Translations under genes and position numbers: made by a program
Notes under the pieces: model-generated
The model's database searches: none
The model's input: the letters and a program-made list of their open reading frames with translations, nothing else
Told to the model about the DNA's origin: nothing
In this document: one piece after another, positions 9,121-17,356 of the stretch
Layout: each line of letters opens with the position of its first letter
Numbering within the stretch: position 1 is the stretch's first letter
NCBI GenBank assembly: GCA_919902495.1
Contig: CAKKRC010000013.1
Location: 9,704-72,759, forward strand
Reading direction: 5' to 3'
Length of the DNA stretch: 63,056 nt
From: Nitrospiria bacterium
Lineage (GTDB): Bacteria > Nitrospirota > UBA9217

Positions 9121-9969
9121 TTACGAGGAAGCCACTTCTGGAAGAATAATATTTATCTGGCTGCCGGGAAAGTTCTGAAGGTTCAGCTCACGTTCTTTTC
9201 CCCGCGCCCATTTGGGAATGAGCGAGAGCCGGGCCGTGCCGGAGCGGATGGAGAGCCTGCCCTGCCACTGCTCGGCGAATCGCCGGACAGCGGCCAGGCC
9301 GTGACCCCTGCCTTCGTCCTCGTGGCGCGATGCCCCGTGCAGCAGGGCTTTCTCGATCGCCTCAAGGTCGTTTTTGAGCCTGAAACGCGATGAGAGCGAC
9401 TTCCTGAAGCCTATGCCGGCATCCATGACCGCGATCTTCACAATGTTCTTTCCCAGGCTCGGGAACCGGTACTTCTGGATGCCCACGAAACCCTTGTTCT
9501 CGCTGTGTTCCACGATGTTCTGGCAGATCTCCGAGAGCGCCACGATGAACCCGTTGATCGCCCGGCTGTCGTAGCGGAGATGCTTTGCCAGGATGGCCTG
9601 CGCCCGCTCCTCCACCTTGCCGACGATGTAATGGATGTCGTTCGCGCGCTCGACAGGCGTGATCTCGAGCAGGACGTCGGAGTCCGCGGCTTTGCCCGCC
9701 GCGGGGGTAGGGACGAACATCGGTTCAAGGGAGAAGTATCGCCTGGCGCTCGCGAAGAAGTCCATGCGTTCGAGATAACGCAGGACCTCGGTTGAACGGG
9801 GAAGGAGGATGGTCTTCTTGATGTCCTCGAGCATGCAAAGCTCGCCGATCTCAAGGAGCCCCACCATGCCGTAGGGGTCGATGAAGGAAACGTCGCGGAG
9901 GTCGATCTGGTCCGAGCGGATGAAGGACTGGAGGGTCTTTTCGAAGGTCTCTTCGGTAAGCTGGGTCAT
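9121..9969 (-). CDS. STAS-like/GHKL-ATPase fusion regulator
   Basis: About 282 residues from MTQLTEETFEKTL. The first ~85 residues resemble a STAS-like domain (I-D-L-R-D-V-S-F-I-D-P-Y-G-M-V-G-L). The C-terminal half is a histidine-kinase-type ATPase of the anti-sigma/RsbW class: N box A-L-S-E-I-C-Q-N-I-V-E-H-S, G1 box M-D-A-G-I-G-F, G2 box G-R-G-H-G-L-A-A-V. Such proteins usually sequester or phosphorylate a STAS partner; the DUF4325 protein at 7834-8385 is the obvious candidate. The upstream leader contains short mirrored 'gacactgatgacac/gtcagtgtcctc' tracts. Confidence 0.78.
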   Translation of the reverse strand: MTQLTEETFEKTLQSFIRSDQIDLRDVSFIDPYGMVGLLEIGELCMLEDIKKTILLPRSTEVLRYLERMDFFASARRYFSLEPMFVPTPAAGKAADSDVLLEITPVERANDIHYIVGKVEERAQAILAKHLRYDSRAINGFIVALSEICQNIVEHSENKGFVGIQKYRFPSLGKNIVKIAVMDAGIGFRKSLSSRFRLKNDLEAIEKALLHGASRHEDEGRGHGLAAVRRFAEQWQGRLSIRSGTARLSLIPKWARGKERELNLQNFPGSQINIILPEVASS

Positions 9970-10089
9970 TGAGAAGGAATGGCGAAATAAGAAGATCAAA
10001 TATTTATATGACACTGATGACACAGAAAGGACCGTATGAAAAAACAGAGATACCGTTGGGTTTTGTCAGTGTCCTCAGTGTCGAGGAAA

Positions 10090-10680
10090 TCATTTATTCG
10101 GCTCCGGACCGATCTGCACGCCGCCGCCCCCACCCTGGGGCACGCAGCACTTGATGGCGTCGAAGGCGAGCAGGATGCGTTTCTCCTTTTCCAGCCGCTT
10201 GGCGTCCAGGGGCCGCATGACGTTCTCGTTCAGCATGACCTCCAGCTGTTCCCTCGTCGGTATGGCGCCGTAGCCCTCGCCGACCACCTTGCCGGACATA
10301 ACATCGAGCACCTCGGCGGTCACGGGATCGGCCACGACCGCGACGGGCAGCGGCGGCGCTGCGATGACCCGCGCTGCCGCGACGGCCTGGCGCTCACGGG
10401 AGTCGAGCGATCCGGCGGCGCACTTGACGATCATGCCCATCCTGCCGTTCACGGACACGAGGTAATCCGCCGAGGACCAGAAGACCTCGTGCCCGAGCGT
10501 CACCTCGAAGGCAAGGCCTTTCCGAACGTCCTCCGGACCGTAGCCCTTCTTGTCCCGGAGCAGATAGCCGATCATCTTCCGGGCATCGTTCGCAAGGTCC
10601 TCACCGTCCTGGACCTCCTGCTCCAGGATGTCCCGGATCTTCGCCTCCCGGGAAGTATTCTGATCTTCAGCGCCTGTCAT
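10090..10680 (-). CDS. HsdR-N-terminal-like (HSDR_N_2) hypothetical protein
   Basis: 196 residues. The middle has the PD-(D/E)xK-like layout of the type I restriction HsdR N-domain family: S-A-D-Y-L-V-S-V-N-G followed by M-I-V-K-C-A-A-G-S-L, then R-E-R-Q-A-V-A-A-A-R-V-I and P-V-A-V-V-A-D-P-V-T-A-E-V-L-D. The usual acidic residue before K is a V here, so nuclease activity is doubtful. There is no HsdM or HsdS nearby; this stand-alone form is typical of Geobacter-like genomes. The last residues form a G-rich tail. It starts 7 bases after the GroES-like gene ends, so they may be co-transcribed. Confidence 0.7.
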   Translation of the reverse strand: MTGAEDQNTSREAKIRDILEQEVQDGEDLANDARKMIGYLLRDKKGYGPEDVRKGLAFEVTLGHEVFWSSADYLVSVNGRMGMIVKCAAGSLDSRERQAVAAARVIAAPPLPVAVVADPVTAEVLDVMSGKVVGEGYGAIPTREQLEVMLNENVMRPLDAKRLEKEKRILLAFDAIKCCVPQGGGGGVQIGPEPNK

Positions 10681-10686
10681 TCGTCA

Positions 10687-11286
10687 TTACCGTTTTTTCT
10701 TCGTTTTCCTTGGCGCGGCCTTTTTCGCCGCTGTTTTCTTCGGCTTCGCCGCGGTCTTTTTGACGGTCTTTTTCTTCGCTGTTCCCTGACCCTTGACCCC
10801 TGACCCTTGACCCTTTTTTCCCGCCTTCTTCTTCGCCGGCTTCGGAGCTTCCTTCCTGACCGGCACAGCGGTCGTCTTCCGCGCAACCAGGGCCGTCGAT
10901 GAAGCAGTTGTGGTCATTGCCGGAAGCATGAGGGGCGGCAGATCCTCTTTCGTACGCGCCGGCGCGGGCGGCAGGATGCCCAGGATGTTCACTTCCCGCA
11001 CGAGGACCCGGTCCGCACCGCCGATGGTGATCTTCTGGCCGGCGTAACGGTCATACATGACCCGTTCCCCGGGTTTGACCGAGGTGGCGATGAACTTGCG
11101 CTCTTTCTTCTCCTTTTTTTTCTCTCCACGCTTCTCTTCCTCTAAAGCGCCCGGGCCGATGGCCTCGACGGTCCCTTCGGCCGGCTTCTCTTTTGCAGCG
11201 TCGGGAATAAAGAGCCCTCCCGCGGTCCGCGTCATCGCTTCGGATGGTACGATGACCGCCCAGTCATTCAACGGTTTGATCTTCAT
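10687..11286 (-). CDS. GroES-like protein with histone-H1-like lysine/alanine tail
   Basis: 199 residues from MKIKPLNDWAVIVPSEA. Residues 1-~110 match the co-chaperonin GroES fold (K-P-L-N-D-W-A-V-I, T-A-G-G-L-F-I-P, K-P-A-E-G-T-V, V-K-P-G-E-R-V-M-Y-D-R-Y-A-G), interrupted by a lysine-rich loop (E-E-K-R-G-E-K-K-K-E-K-K). No groL follows. From ~135 the chain is low-complexity Lys/Ala/Pro (P-A-K-K-K-A-G-K-K, A-K-P-K-K-T-A-A-K-K), like the tails of bacterial H1-type nucleoid proteins. A piece of this linker (G-Q-G-S-G-V-K-G-Q-G-T) is encoded by a tandem 'acccttg' repeat. It may bind nucleic acid; whether it pairs with GroEL is unknown. Confidence 0.78.
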   Translation of the reverse strand: MKIKPLNDWAVIVPSEAMTRTAGGLFIPDAAKEKPAEGTVEAIGPGALEEEKRGEKKKEKKERKFIATSVKPGERVMYDRYAGQKITIGGADRVLVREVNILGILPPAPARTKEDLPPLMLPAMTTTASSTALVARKTTAVPVRKEAPKPAKKKAGKKGQGSGVKGQGTAKKKTVKKTAAKPKKTAAKKAAPRKTKKKR

Positions 11287-11402
11287 TGTTCTTGCTCCTC
11301 CTGGTTCCCGTGTAATACATGTAGATAATTTCGATGCTGTCGCATTATACAAAAAGAAAGCGCCCCTGTCAAAATCGGGACGCCTCGTAAATGCGCTCGG
11401 TC

Positions 11403-12128
11403 TTAGGAATACGCTCCGGACGGCCCGCCATCCCCGCCGCCGAAGGGCGGCTTCCGTCCCACCAACGCTTCCAACATCGTCAGTTCTTCGTCTGTGTGGT
11501 TCATCATGGGCGCCTTCAGAAAGGCCCGCTTCGAGCCAGCCCCGAGGATGTAATAAGGCTGCTCGTGATGCTTTGTGTCGAAGACCATGCGCTCGCCCGG
11601 GAATGACTTCGCGTCCAGTTCGATCCCGCCGTAGCACAGGCACACATAGGTGACCTCCGGGTCGGACTCGAGGTACATGCCTGTGCCGCGCGTCCCCGCG
11701 ATGGCCGTGATGGTCTCGATGCGTTTGCCGCCCGAGCCGAATACCGACAAGACCTTGCCGGCCGCGACCTTGATGGTCTTCACGAGCTTTGTGGCGCCCA
11801 GGCCCTGTCCCGCCTTCTCACCGGCAAGCTCGATCCGGGAGTTCTCGCGCACCAGGAAGGCGTCCTTCCCGATCACGAAAACGCCGAGGCTTGCGCTTCC
11901 CGTGGTAATGACATCGCCCGGGAAGACGATGGAACCGACCTGCGCCGGCGATCCGTTCACCGCCACCGTCCCCTTCACCTTCCGGAACCCCTCCAGCAGC
12001 TGCCCGCCTTCCCCCATGGCCATGACCCGCCGCACAAGCGTAGACGACGCGGCACCGCTGACGATGCCCGCGGCCAGCATCTTTTTCAAGAACGCTCTCC
12101 GGTCAAACGCGCTGCTGTTCTTCTCCAT
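11403..12128 (-). CDS. Tat-exported FecR-domain-like protein
   Basis: 241 residues from MEKNSSAFDRRAFLKKMLAAG. A twin-arginine signal (D-R-R-A-F-L-K-K, then a hydrophobic stretch and A-S-S) opens the chain. The rest has the FecR-like beta pattern: V-K-G-T-V-A-V-N-G-S-P-A, P-G-D-V-I-T-T-G-S-A-S-L-G-V-F-V-I-G-K-D-A-F-L-V-R, and G-K-V-L-S-V-F-G, A-I-A-G-T-R-G-T-G. Such periplasmic domains often bind polysaccharide or act in signalling. Tat export suggests folding or cofactor loading in the cytoplasm. The small diheme cytochrome gene lies 22 bases upstream, so the pair is likely one operon. Confidence 0.8.
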   Translation of the reverse strand: MEKNSSAFDRRAFLKKMLAAGIVSGAASSTLVRRVMAMGEGGQLLEGFRKVKGTVAVNGSPAQVGSIVFPGDVITTGSASLGVFVIGKDAFLVRENSRIELAGEKAGQGLGATKLVKTIKVAAGKVLSVFGSGGKRIETITAIAGTRGTGMYLESDPEVTYVCLCYGGIELDAKSFPGERMVFDTKHHEQPYYILGAGSKRAFLKAPMMNHTDEELTMLEALVGRKPPFGGGDGGPSGAYS

Positions 12129-12150
12129 GGTCAACCTCCTGCACAATAGC

Positions 12151-12384
12151 TCACCGCTGGCGCTTCATCCTATGACAGAACATACATTCTTCTTTCGGCG
12201 GGTGGGATACTTTCAACGGAGCCTGCTTGCCCGGTGTATGGCAGGTCGTGCAAGCCGAATTGTTGATGACGATGGTATGGAAAACATCACTCGGAATGAA
12301 GGGAGCGTTCCTGTCCGCAAGGGCGAACACGACCATCATGGCCGCTGCCAGAGCAGCCAGGAGCAGCCCACCCACGCACTTCAT
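12151..12384 (-). CDS. Small diheme c-type cytochrome
   Basis: 77 residues from MKCVGGLLLAALAAAMM. One N-terminal membrane/signal segment is followed by two CxxCH heme sites, C45-T-T-C-H49 and C67-M-F-C-H71; H36 and H61 are possible distal ligands. The size and the tight pairing of hemes suit a small periplasmic electron carrier. It lies just upstream of the Tat-exported FecR-like gene. It has no close named family that I recognise. Confidence 0.8.
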   Translation of the reverse strand: MKCVGGLLLAALAAAMMVVFALADRNAPFIPSDVFHTIVINNSACTTCHTPGKQAPLKVSHPPKEECMFCHRMKRQR

Positions 12385-12497
12385 GTGTTCCTCGTCTCCC
12401 ACAGGTCCATGGCGATGATTGTAGCATACTTCGCCCGGATCGAGAAAACAAAAAACGGACCGGGTCCATGGAAGAGCACGTGCATTTCACTCGTTCA

Positions 12498-13409
12498 TCA
12501 GGCGACCTTGCTGCTTCCCGGGTCCGAAGCATGGTAAGCAGTCGCAAACAGGTCTGCGAATATCTCGAACGTTGTAGGCGTGGTGTTCTCTTTCGTGCGA
12601 GGAATATTCACGGCGAACAGACCGTCGTTCAAAGCCTTGCTCATCTCGATGTAGAGCCGGCTCAGATCAGGCGTAAGGCCCATTGCCACCATCCCCTTCT
12701 CCGCATCCTCATAGGGAAATGCCACGTACGTGAGGTCCGGTTTCTGAAGTTTTTTCCCGATGATCCCTGCGGCCTCGTCCAACGAAAGGTCACGCTCTCC
12801 CAGGAGGTCCGCGACGGACTTACCGGTGAAGTCACGTCGTACCAGCCGCTCGGCTGCATACGCGGCAATATCCTTCGTGGCGATCATGGCGAACTTCACG
12901 TCACCCCGGACCGCGGATCCCATGATGTTCATCTTTCTGATCATGCTGATGTTCATCAGGAGGTTCTCCATGAAATAGGTGGGCCGAAGGTGCAGAGCGT
13001 TCACCCCCTCGAGCTTGTTCAGCCGTTCTTCCTGGTCATGGAGACCCTTGATGGGGCCTGTCCGGTCCGGCAGATGGGCCCCCTGGCTGCTCAGGTCAAC
13101 GACGTACTTTACCCCGCTGCCCTGTATGGCGGCCACAATGCTCTCGCCGATCCTTTGCTGATAGGCCCGAAAATCCGCAACGACGAAATTCGGCGGGATG
13201 AGGGCGAATACCGCTTCAGCTCCCGTAAACGCCTTGGTCAGAAATAACCTGTCAGCCATGTCTCCCACGGCCGCCTCTGCCCCCTTCGCGGTGAATGCCT
13301 TGAGCGTTCCCGCGTCCCTCCCGATCACCCGGACCGCCTGACCCTTTGCCATGAGCAGTTCCGTGAGCTTGCTACCGGTCTTTCCAGTCGCTCCAGTTAT
13401 TGCCAACAT
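12498..13409 (-). CDS. NmrA-family NAD(P)-binding protein
   Basis: 303 residues from MLAITGATGKTGSKL. An atypical short-chain dehydrogenase fold begins at once with the dinucleotide motif G-A-T-G-K-T-G. It continues with D-M-A-D-R-L-F-L and A-V-F-A-L-I-P-P, and a Y-V-V-D-L-S-S-Q-G-A-H strand instead of a catalytic Y-x-x-x-K. Family members act as NAD(P)H sensors or quinone/ether reductases; the substrate is unknown. A strong AGGAGG site precedes the chosen ATG. The surrounding genes give no pathway hint. Confidence 0.85.
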   Translation of the reverse strand: MLAITGATGKTGSKLTELLMAKGQAVRVIGRDAGTLKAFTAKGAEAAVGDMADRLFLTKAFTGAEAVFALIPPNFVVADFRAYQQRIGESIVAAIQGSGVKYVVDLSSQGAHLPDRTGPIKGLHDQEERLNKLEGVNALHLRPTYFMENLLMNISMIRKMNIMGSAVRGDVKFAMIATKDIAAYAAERLVRRDFTGKSVADLLGERDLSLDEAAGIIGKKLQKPDLTYVAFPYEDAEKGMVAMGLTPDLSRLYIEMSKALNDGLFAVNIPRTKENTTPTTFEIFADLFATAYHASDPGSSKVA

Positions 13410-13662
13410 TGCGCACCTCCTCGCACCCTGTACGGCACCTCTTACGCAGGGACCGCGCCGGGCAGGGACACACGGCCTCACAAACAGGCCTGTATTTATC
13501 CTGTATCTACAGCATAACGCTCCGTGTGTTGAATGTCAATGCCGGCCGGCTCTATGCGCATGTTATTCTGAAGAAGGGAAGGCCGAGATCAGGGAAGGGC
13601 GTGGGGGAAAAAGAGAACGATATGTACGTTGAACGCTGTTCCCCGGCACCGGGGAAGGGATT

Positions 13663-14292
13663 TCAGAGCATCATGGCCCGGGATATCTTTCGTGTGTCCA
13701 TCCCCGTGAACCTTCCGGCCCTGAGAAGCGGGAGAAAATTCTCGTCGGTCACTGCATCATCGAACACGGTATAACAGGAGCCCACCTCGTTCGGCAGGTG
13801 GGCGTCGGAACCGCCGGTGTAGGGAAGGCCCATCCTGCCCGCTGCTGCCACGGCCTTTACGTTCATGGCGTGCATGTTGGCGCCATTGTAACCCTCCACG
13901 GCGCTGATGCCCGGGACCGCGAAGATCAGCTCTCCCATGCTGTTCCCTCCCCGGTATGGATGTGTAGGGATCACGACGCCGCCCGCCATCGTCACGATGC
14001 GTACGACGTCCCTGATCGGGGCGAACCGCAAATCCAGCCTGTCCGTGTCGACGCCGAAGACGAGGCAGTGTCCTTCGGCTGCCGAGAACTCGACGCCCCG
14101 GAAGAGCAGGATGGCGCCCCCGTATCTTTCGCGCAGCCGCCCGACGGGCTCCGATGCCTCGAAGGAATAATGCTCCGTAAAGGCAATACCGTCGAGCCCG
14201 AGCGCGATGGCCCGGCTCACGGTCTCCTCGGGATCTGCGTCATTATCTCCGCTGTTCCGGGAATGTACATGAAGATCGATCCTGCATTTCAC
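13663..14292 (-). CDS. PHP-domain phosphoesterase
   Basis: 209 residues. It is a compact PHP domain: D-L-H-V-H-S motif at residues 6-11, G-I-A-F-T-E-H-Y-S near 36, the G-V-E-F-S glutamate near 66, I-P-T-H-P-Y near 110 and the final G-G-S-D-A-H-L near 161. These histidines and acids bind two or three metals and hydrolyse phosphoesters. The gene is followed by ~250 bases without a gene. The substrate is unknown. Confidence 0.85.
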   Translation of the reverse strand: MKCRIDLHVHSRNSGDNDADPEETVSRAIALGLDGIAFTEHYSFEASEPVGRLRERYGGAILLFRGVEFSAAEGHCLVFGVDTDRLDLRFAPIRDVVRIVTMAGGVVIPTHPYRGGNSMGELIFAVPGISAVEGYNGANMHAMNVKAVAAAGRMGLPYTGGSDAHLPNEVGSCYTVFDDAVTDENFLPLLRAGRFTGMDTRKISRAMML

Positions 14293-14366
14293 TGCCTTCG
14301 AGTTCCTTCCCCGCTCCCCTGCTAAACCATTTCGCGCTGATCGGTCTTCCAGGAAGCGAAGTTTTT

Positions 14367-14771
14367 TTACTGGGTCTCCTGGAAACAGTGCAGAATATAG
14401 ACATGACCGTCTATGGACGTCTCGAGAAAAATATCGAGATCGAGGTGGTTCATACGGAGATAGGTCGTTCCGTCCAGGGTCATGGCCACATTGAACCGCT
14501 CTTTCGGCATCTTCACATAGACATGTTGCACCTTTGCACCAAGCATGCGACCGCCGGTAATGACCGCGTTCATGGTATGGTCAACGGAATTCTTGCTGAG
14601 CGTATCGACGATGCCGTCGTTCAGGGGCCGCAAGGTCACGGAAGCCCCGCCTTCTCTGATAAAGATCCGGCAGGAAACGCTTTTCAACCAGGCGGGCGGA
14701 GGCTCTGCGGTCCGCACATTTGCCGCGGCCGGAGCGGCAAGGCAGAGCAGCACAACAAGATATCTCATCAT
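14367..14771 (-). CDS. Secreted hypothetical protein
   Basis: 135 residues from MMRYLVVLLCLAAPAAA, a clear signal peptide with a likely cut after A-A-A. The mature part (~115 residues) contains W-L-K-S-V-S-C-R-I-F-I-R and ends in V-Y-I-L-H-C-F-Q, with two cysteines that could form a disulfide; I do not recognise the family. A GGAGAAAGGA site lies upstream. Possibly co-transcribed with the PHP gene 74 bases downstream. Confidence 0.6.
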   Translation of the reverse strand: MMRYLVVLLCLAAPAAANVRTAEPPPAWLKSVSCRIFIREGGASVTLRPLNDGIVDTLSKNSVDHTMNAVITGGRMLGAKVQHVYVKMPKERFNVAMTLDGTTYLRMNHLDLDIFLETSIDGHVYILHCFQETQ

Positions 14772-15420
14772 GGGAACATGTCCTTTCTCCTCGCGAAGAC
14801 CTCCCCGCTCTGCGGGTCCGGGACGCAAAGCCCGGTCCTGCCTGCCGCAAAAGACAGCACCCTTGGTTGCAGGGGATATGACAGAATACACCGGGAGAGC
14901 GAATTTGCAAAGCGGTTTTACCGGACGCCGATCACCCAGGTGCCTCGCGTTTCCCTCTTTCATTGGTATAATTACCGGTAGGTGATCGTGGCCGTCGACC
15001 GAGCGTTGTTCACGCAAGAAGTTGAAGCTCCCTGCAGTCCAGCTCTGGCGGGACAGGGAACGTTCGATCCTCAAGAAGGTTGCACTATTTATTCTAATCG
15101 CTCGCCAACCCCGCAGCAAGCCAGGTGGAACGCGCTCACTCCTGGATTCACCATGGACTTCTGCGACCTCAGTTGTAAATACGCGTCATTCCCGACCTCA
15201 TCGGCCGTCGACGGTTCGGGAAGCTGCCGCACCTTCATTGCGCTGTATTGCAGGAAGAGGAAAAGCCTTGCCCACAAGAACCTACCCTGCGGGGATAAAA
15301 AGTCTGTTCAGGCAAAAGGGAATAAGCGCCTTCAGAAATAATGACCACATGACATCCCGCTCGCCTGAGGTTACCGCGGAACACGGAAATAACAGTTTTT
15401 TTGGGGAGCACTAAATCGTG
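14772..15420. other. Gene-poor stretch with broken dispersed repeats
   Basis: No plausible gene in either direction. It holds gaagctccctgca at 15024-15036 and gcgctcactcctggattcac at 15132-15151, two halves of a repeat found whole at 23764-23813 and 31513-31561. Between them is half of the palindrome seen after recA (15047-15062). A TGGTATAAT extended -10-like site is at 14964-14972 (+ strand) with no gene within 500 bases. Confidence 0.55.
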
Positions 15421-15451
15421 TTGATTCCTGCTCGCATTCATGGTATATAAT
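15421..15451 (+). promoter_or_regulatory. Putative promoter of the Mth938-like gene
   Basis: TTGATT at 15421-15426 and TATAAT at 15446-15451 with a 19-base spacer, 30 bases before the start codon. Confidence 0.4.
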
Positions 15452-15480
15452 CAGCAGTTTTTCCGGGAGAGTTTATCTGA

Positions 15481-15822
15481 ATGAAGATCGAATCCTTCAA
15501 ATTCGGCAGCATTACAATAGCGGGGAAGACCTATCAGAGCGATGTGATCGTGTATCCTGACCACGTGGAGGAATCGTGGCCCCGGGAAGAAGAACACCGC
15601 CCCCAGATCAGGGAATTCGCCGACATCGTCAATGCCGAACCGGACACGCTTATCATCGGGACGGGTTATGCCGGCGTCCTGTCCATCCCGGACCAGATCC
15701 GCAACTATCTGACCTCCAAAGGGATCGAGGTACGGGTCGACAAGACAAAACAGGCCATCGAACTGTTCAACTCCCTCCCGCGAACGGATAAGGTCATCGC
15801 CATCTTTCACATCACCTGCTGA
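15481..15822 (+). CDS. Mth938-like domain protein
   Basis: 113 residues. The family pattern is visible: I-E-S-F-K-F-G-S-I-T-I-A-G-K-T-Y-Q-S-D-V-I-V at the start, T-L-I-I-G-T-G-Y-A-G near residue 57, and A-I-E-L-F-N-S-L near 93 with F-H-I-T-C at the end. Members are small alpha/beta proteins related to NDUFAF3, an assembly factor of respiratory complex I in mitochondria; the bacterial role is not established. It stands alone with its own promoter-like sequence. Confidence 0.85.
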   Translation: MKIESFKFGSITIAGKTYQSDVIVYPDHVEESWPREEEHRPQIREFADIVNAEPDTLIIGTGYAGVLSIPDQIRNYLTSKGIEVRVDKTKQAIELFNSLPRTDKVIAIFHITC

Positions 15823-16093
15823 GACGCGTCCTACTTTCTTGCTATAGAACGTTGCGAACATCCTCACGAACACTTCGCTTGGTTCACCCATCTCCTCTGA
15901 CGACCGCCCGCCGCTGCGCGCACGACGCGAGGAACGGGATCGTGCGCCTGCCGGATCGCATCATGCACTATGCACGTGTATGACGAAGACAGAAACGGGA
16001 GGAAGGGAGGACCACTCGCGGCTCCTGCGAGCGATGAACGGACGAAGCGCCATAAGGACGGAATTTGTTACCGTAAGCCGGAAAATCCTGCCG

Positions 16094-16768
16094 CTACGCG
16101 CAGTGCACACCCGCCAGATACGCGCCGTTTTCGATCTTGGTGACCCAGCGAACGGATGCGTTGCTGCAGGAGTGGAAGGGGCTGGCATGTAAGTTGATGG
16201 TCTGCTCACGCTGCAGGGGAGTGGGGACCTTGAGACAAAGGCCGGTGGGACTTGTGTTGACCGCGATGCCGGTATAGATGTCGGCGGAATCGGGGAATCT
16301 GAACACGACCTCGCGGTCGCTTTCGAAGCGCTGCTCTTTCCGCCGCGTGGCCACCTGCTGGCTCAGGTCGATCCGCTGTTCGCACCCGGCAAGCCATTCC
16401 ATGAGCGAATGGAGGTTGAACGGCTTCTGAAAAAAGGCGCATCCCAGCTTCCGGACCCGCATCCGGCTCTCATCATCAATATATCCAGAGATGACCGCTT
16501 TGTTCCTGATGTCCAGTTTGCAGCCTTTCCGGCCCTGGAATTCGAGGAGTTCGACCCCGTTCACGCCGGGCATCCTGAAGTCGGTGATCATGACATCGCT
16601 GCAGCGGTCATGGATCGAGCAGAGATCTCCGCCCTTTCCGTAGATCGGGCAAATAGGTGTCGGATCGCTGTATGAGAGGACCTCATATCCCCGCAGGAGG
16701 AAGAATTCCTTCAGCATGTTCAAAATGAACACTTCGTCGTCGAAAATGATCACCCGCGGTTTGCGCAT
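16094..16768 (-). CDS. Response regulator receiver-PilZ protein
   Basis: 224 residues from MRKPRVIIFDDEVFIL. Residues 1-~125 are a receiver domain: D-D-E acidic pair near 10, phosphoacceptor Asp in M-I-T-D-F-R-M-P-G near 63, and lysine in F-Q-K-P-F near 113. An insertion containing three cysteines (C-P-I-Y...C-S-I-H-D-R-C) precedes the phosphoacceptor. Residues ~140-224 are a PilZ domain with R-K-E-Q-R-F (the R-x-x-x-R of the c-di-GMP site) and V-N-T-S-P-T-G-L (the D/NxSxxG part). It likely couples phosphorylation to c-di-GMP output. No cognate kinase is adjacent. Confidence 0.85.
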   Translation of the reverse strand: MRKPRVIIFDDEVFILNMLKEFFLLRGYEVLSYSDPTPICPIYGKGGDLCSIHDRCSDVMITDFRMPGVNGVELLEFQGRKGCKLDIRNKAVISGYIDDESRMRVRKLGCAFFQKPFNLHSLMEWLAGCEQRIDLSQQVATRRKEQRFESDREVVFRFPDSADIYTGIAVNTSPTGLCLKVPTPLQREQTINLHASPFHSCSNASVRWVTKIENGAYLAGVHCA

Positions 16769-17001
16769 CATCCAGCTCCAGGACCGGCAAGCACTATCCA
16801 TTGGCCCAGCATAATGAATTTATTCGTTAGAGTATAATTATCGCCCGTCGGCAAGTCAAGGAGGATTTGTTATAAAAGGAACCGTCGCAGAGTATTGCAT
16901 TTACTTAACTTCGACGCTGTAACGGCTCATTCCCATAACAAATTCCCCGGCCGGTCGGTCCATCCTTTCTTCAGTGTGTCGTATGAAGTTGCACGGCCGA
17001 A

Positions 17002-17169
17002 AGGGATGACCTCGCTCATTTCAACACATGAAATGGGCTTTACCCGGGAGGTGGCGGACCGGGTCGTGGCTTCGACAACGGGGATATCATCGAATCGGGT
17101 CCGCCGGAGCAGATATTCACGGACCCGAAGAACGAGAGGACCAGGACATTCCTGGGCAGGATACTATAG
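17002..17169 (+). pseudogene. 3' remnant of a polar amino-acid ABC transporter ATPase (GlnQ/HisP type), frameshifted
   Basis: Frame one reads G-M-T-S-L-I-S-T-H-E-M-G-F-T-R-E-V-A-D-R-V-V, the H-loop region of GlnQ-like ATPases. Immediately after it a neighbouring frame continues the family: F-D-N-G-D-I-I-E-S-G-P-P-E-Q-I-F-T-D-P, then R-T-R-T-F-L-G-R-I-L and a stop at 17169. One frameshift separates the two halves and the Walker motifs are gone. A relic in an otherwise gene-free 590-base gap. Confidence 0.8.
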
Positions 17170-17356
17170 TAATGTAAGTCAGACTACCTCGGACTTACGC
17201 TTCTTCCTGCACCAACGAACCCCTCAAGCATCAACATTCCCTTCAACCCGGTTTTTGTCAACAGACACGTGCCTTCATTCTGTCCGGGCAACTCGAAGGA
17301 AGGCTGTCACGACGTTGAGGGATTATACCCCGCCTTTTGGTTTGCGATCTCCGCTC

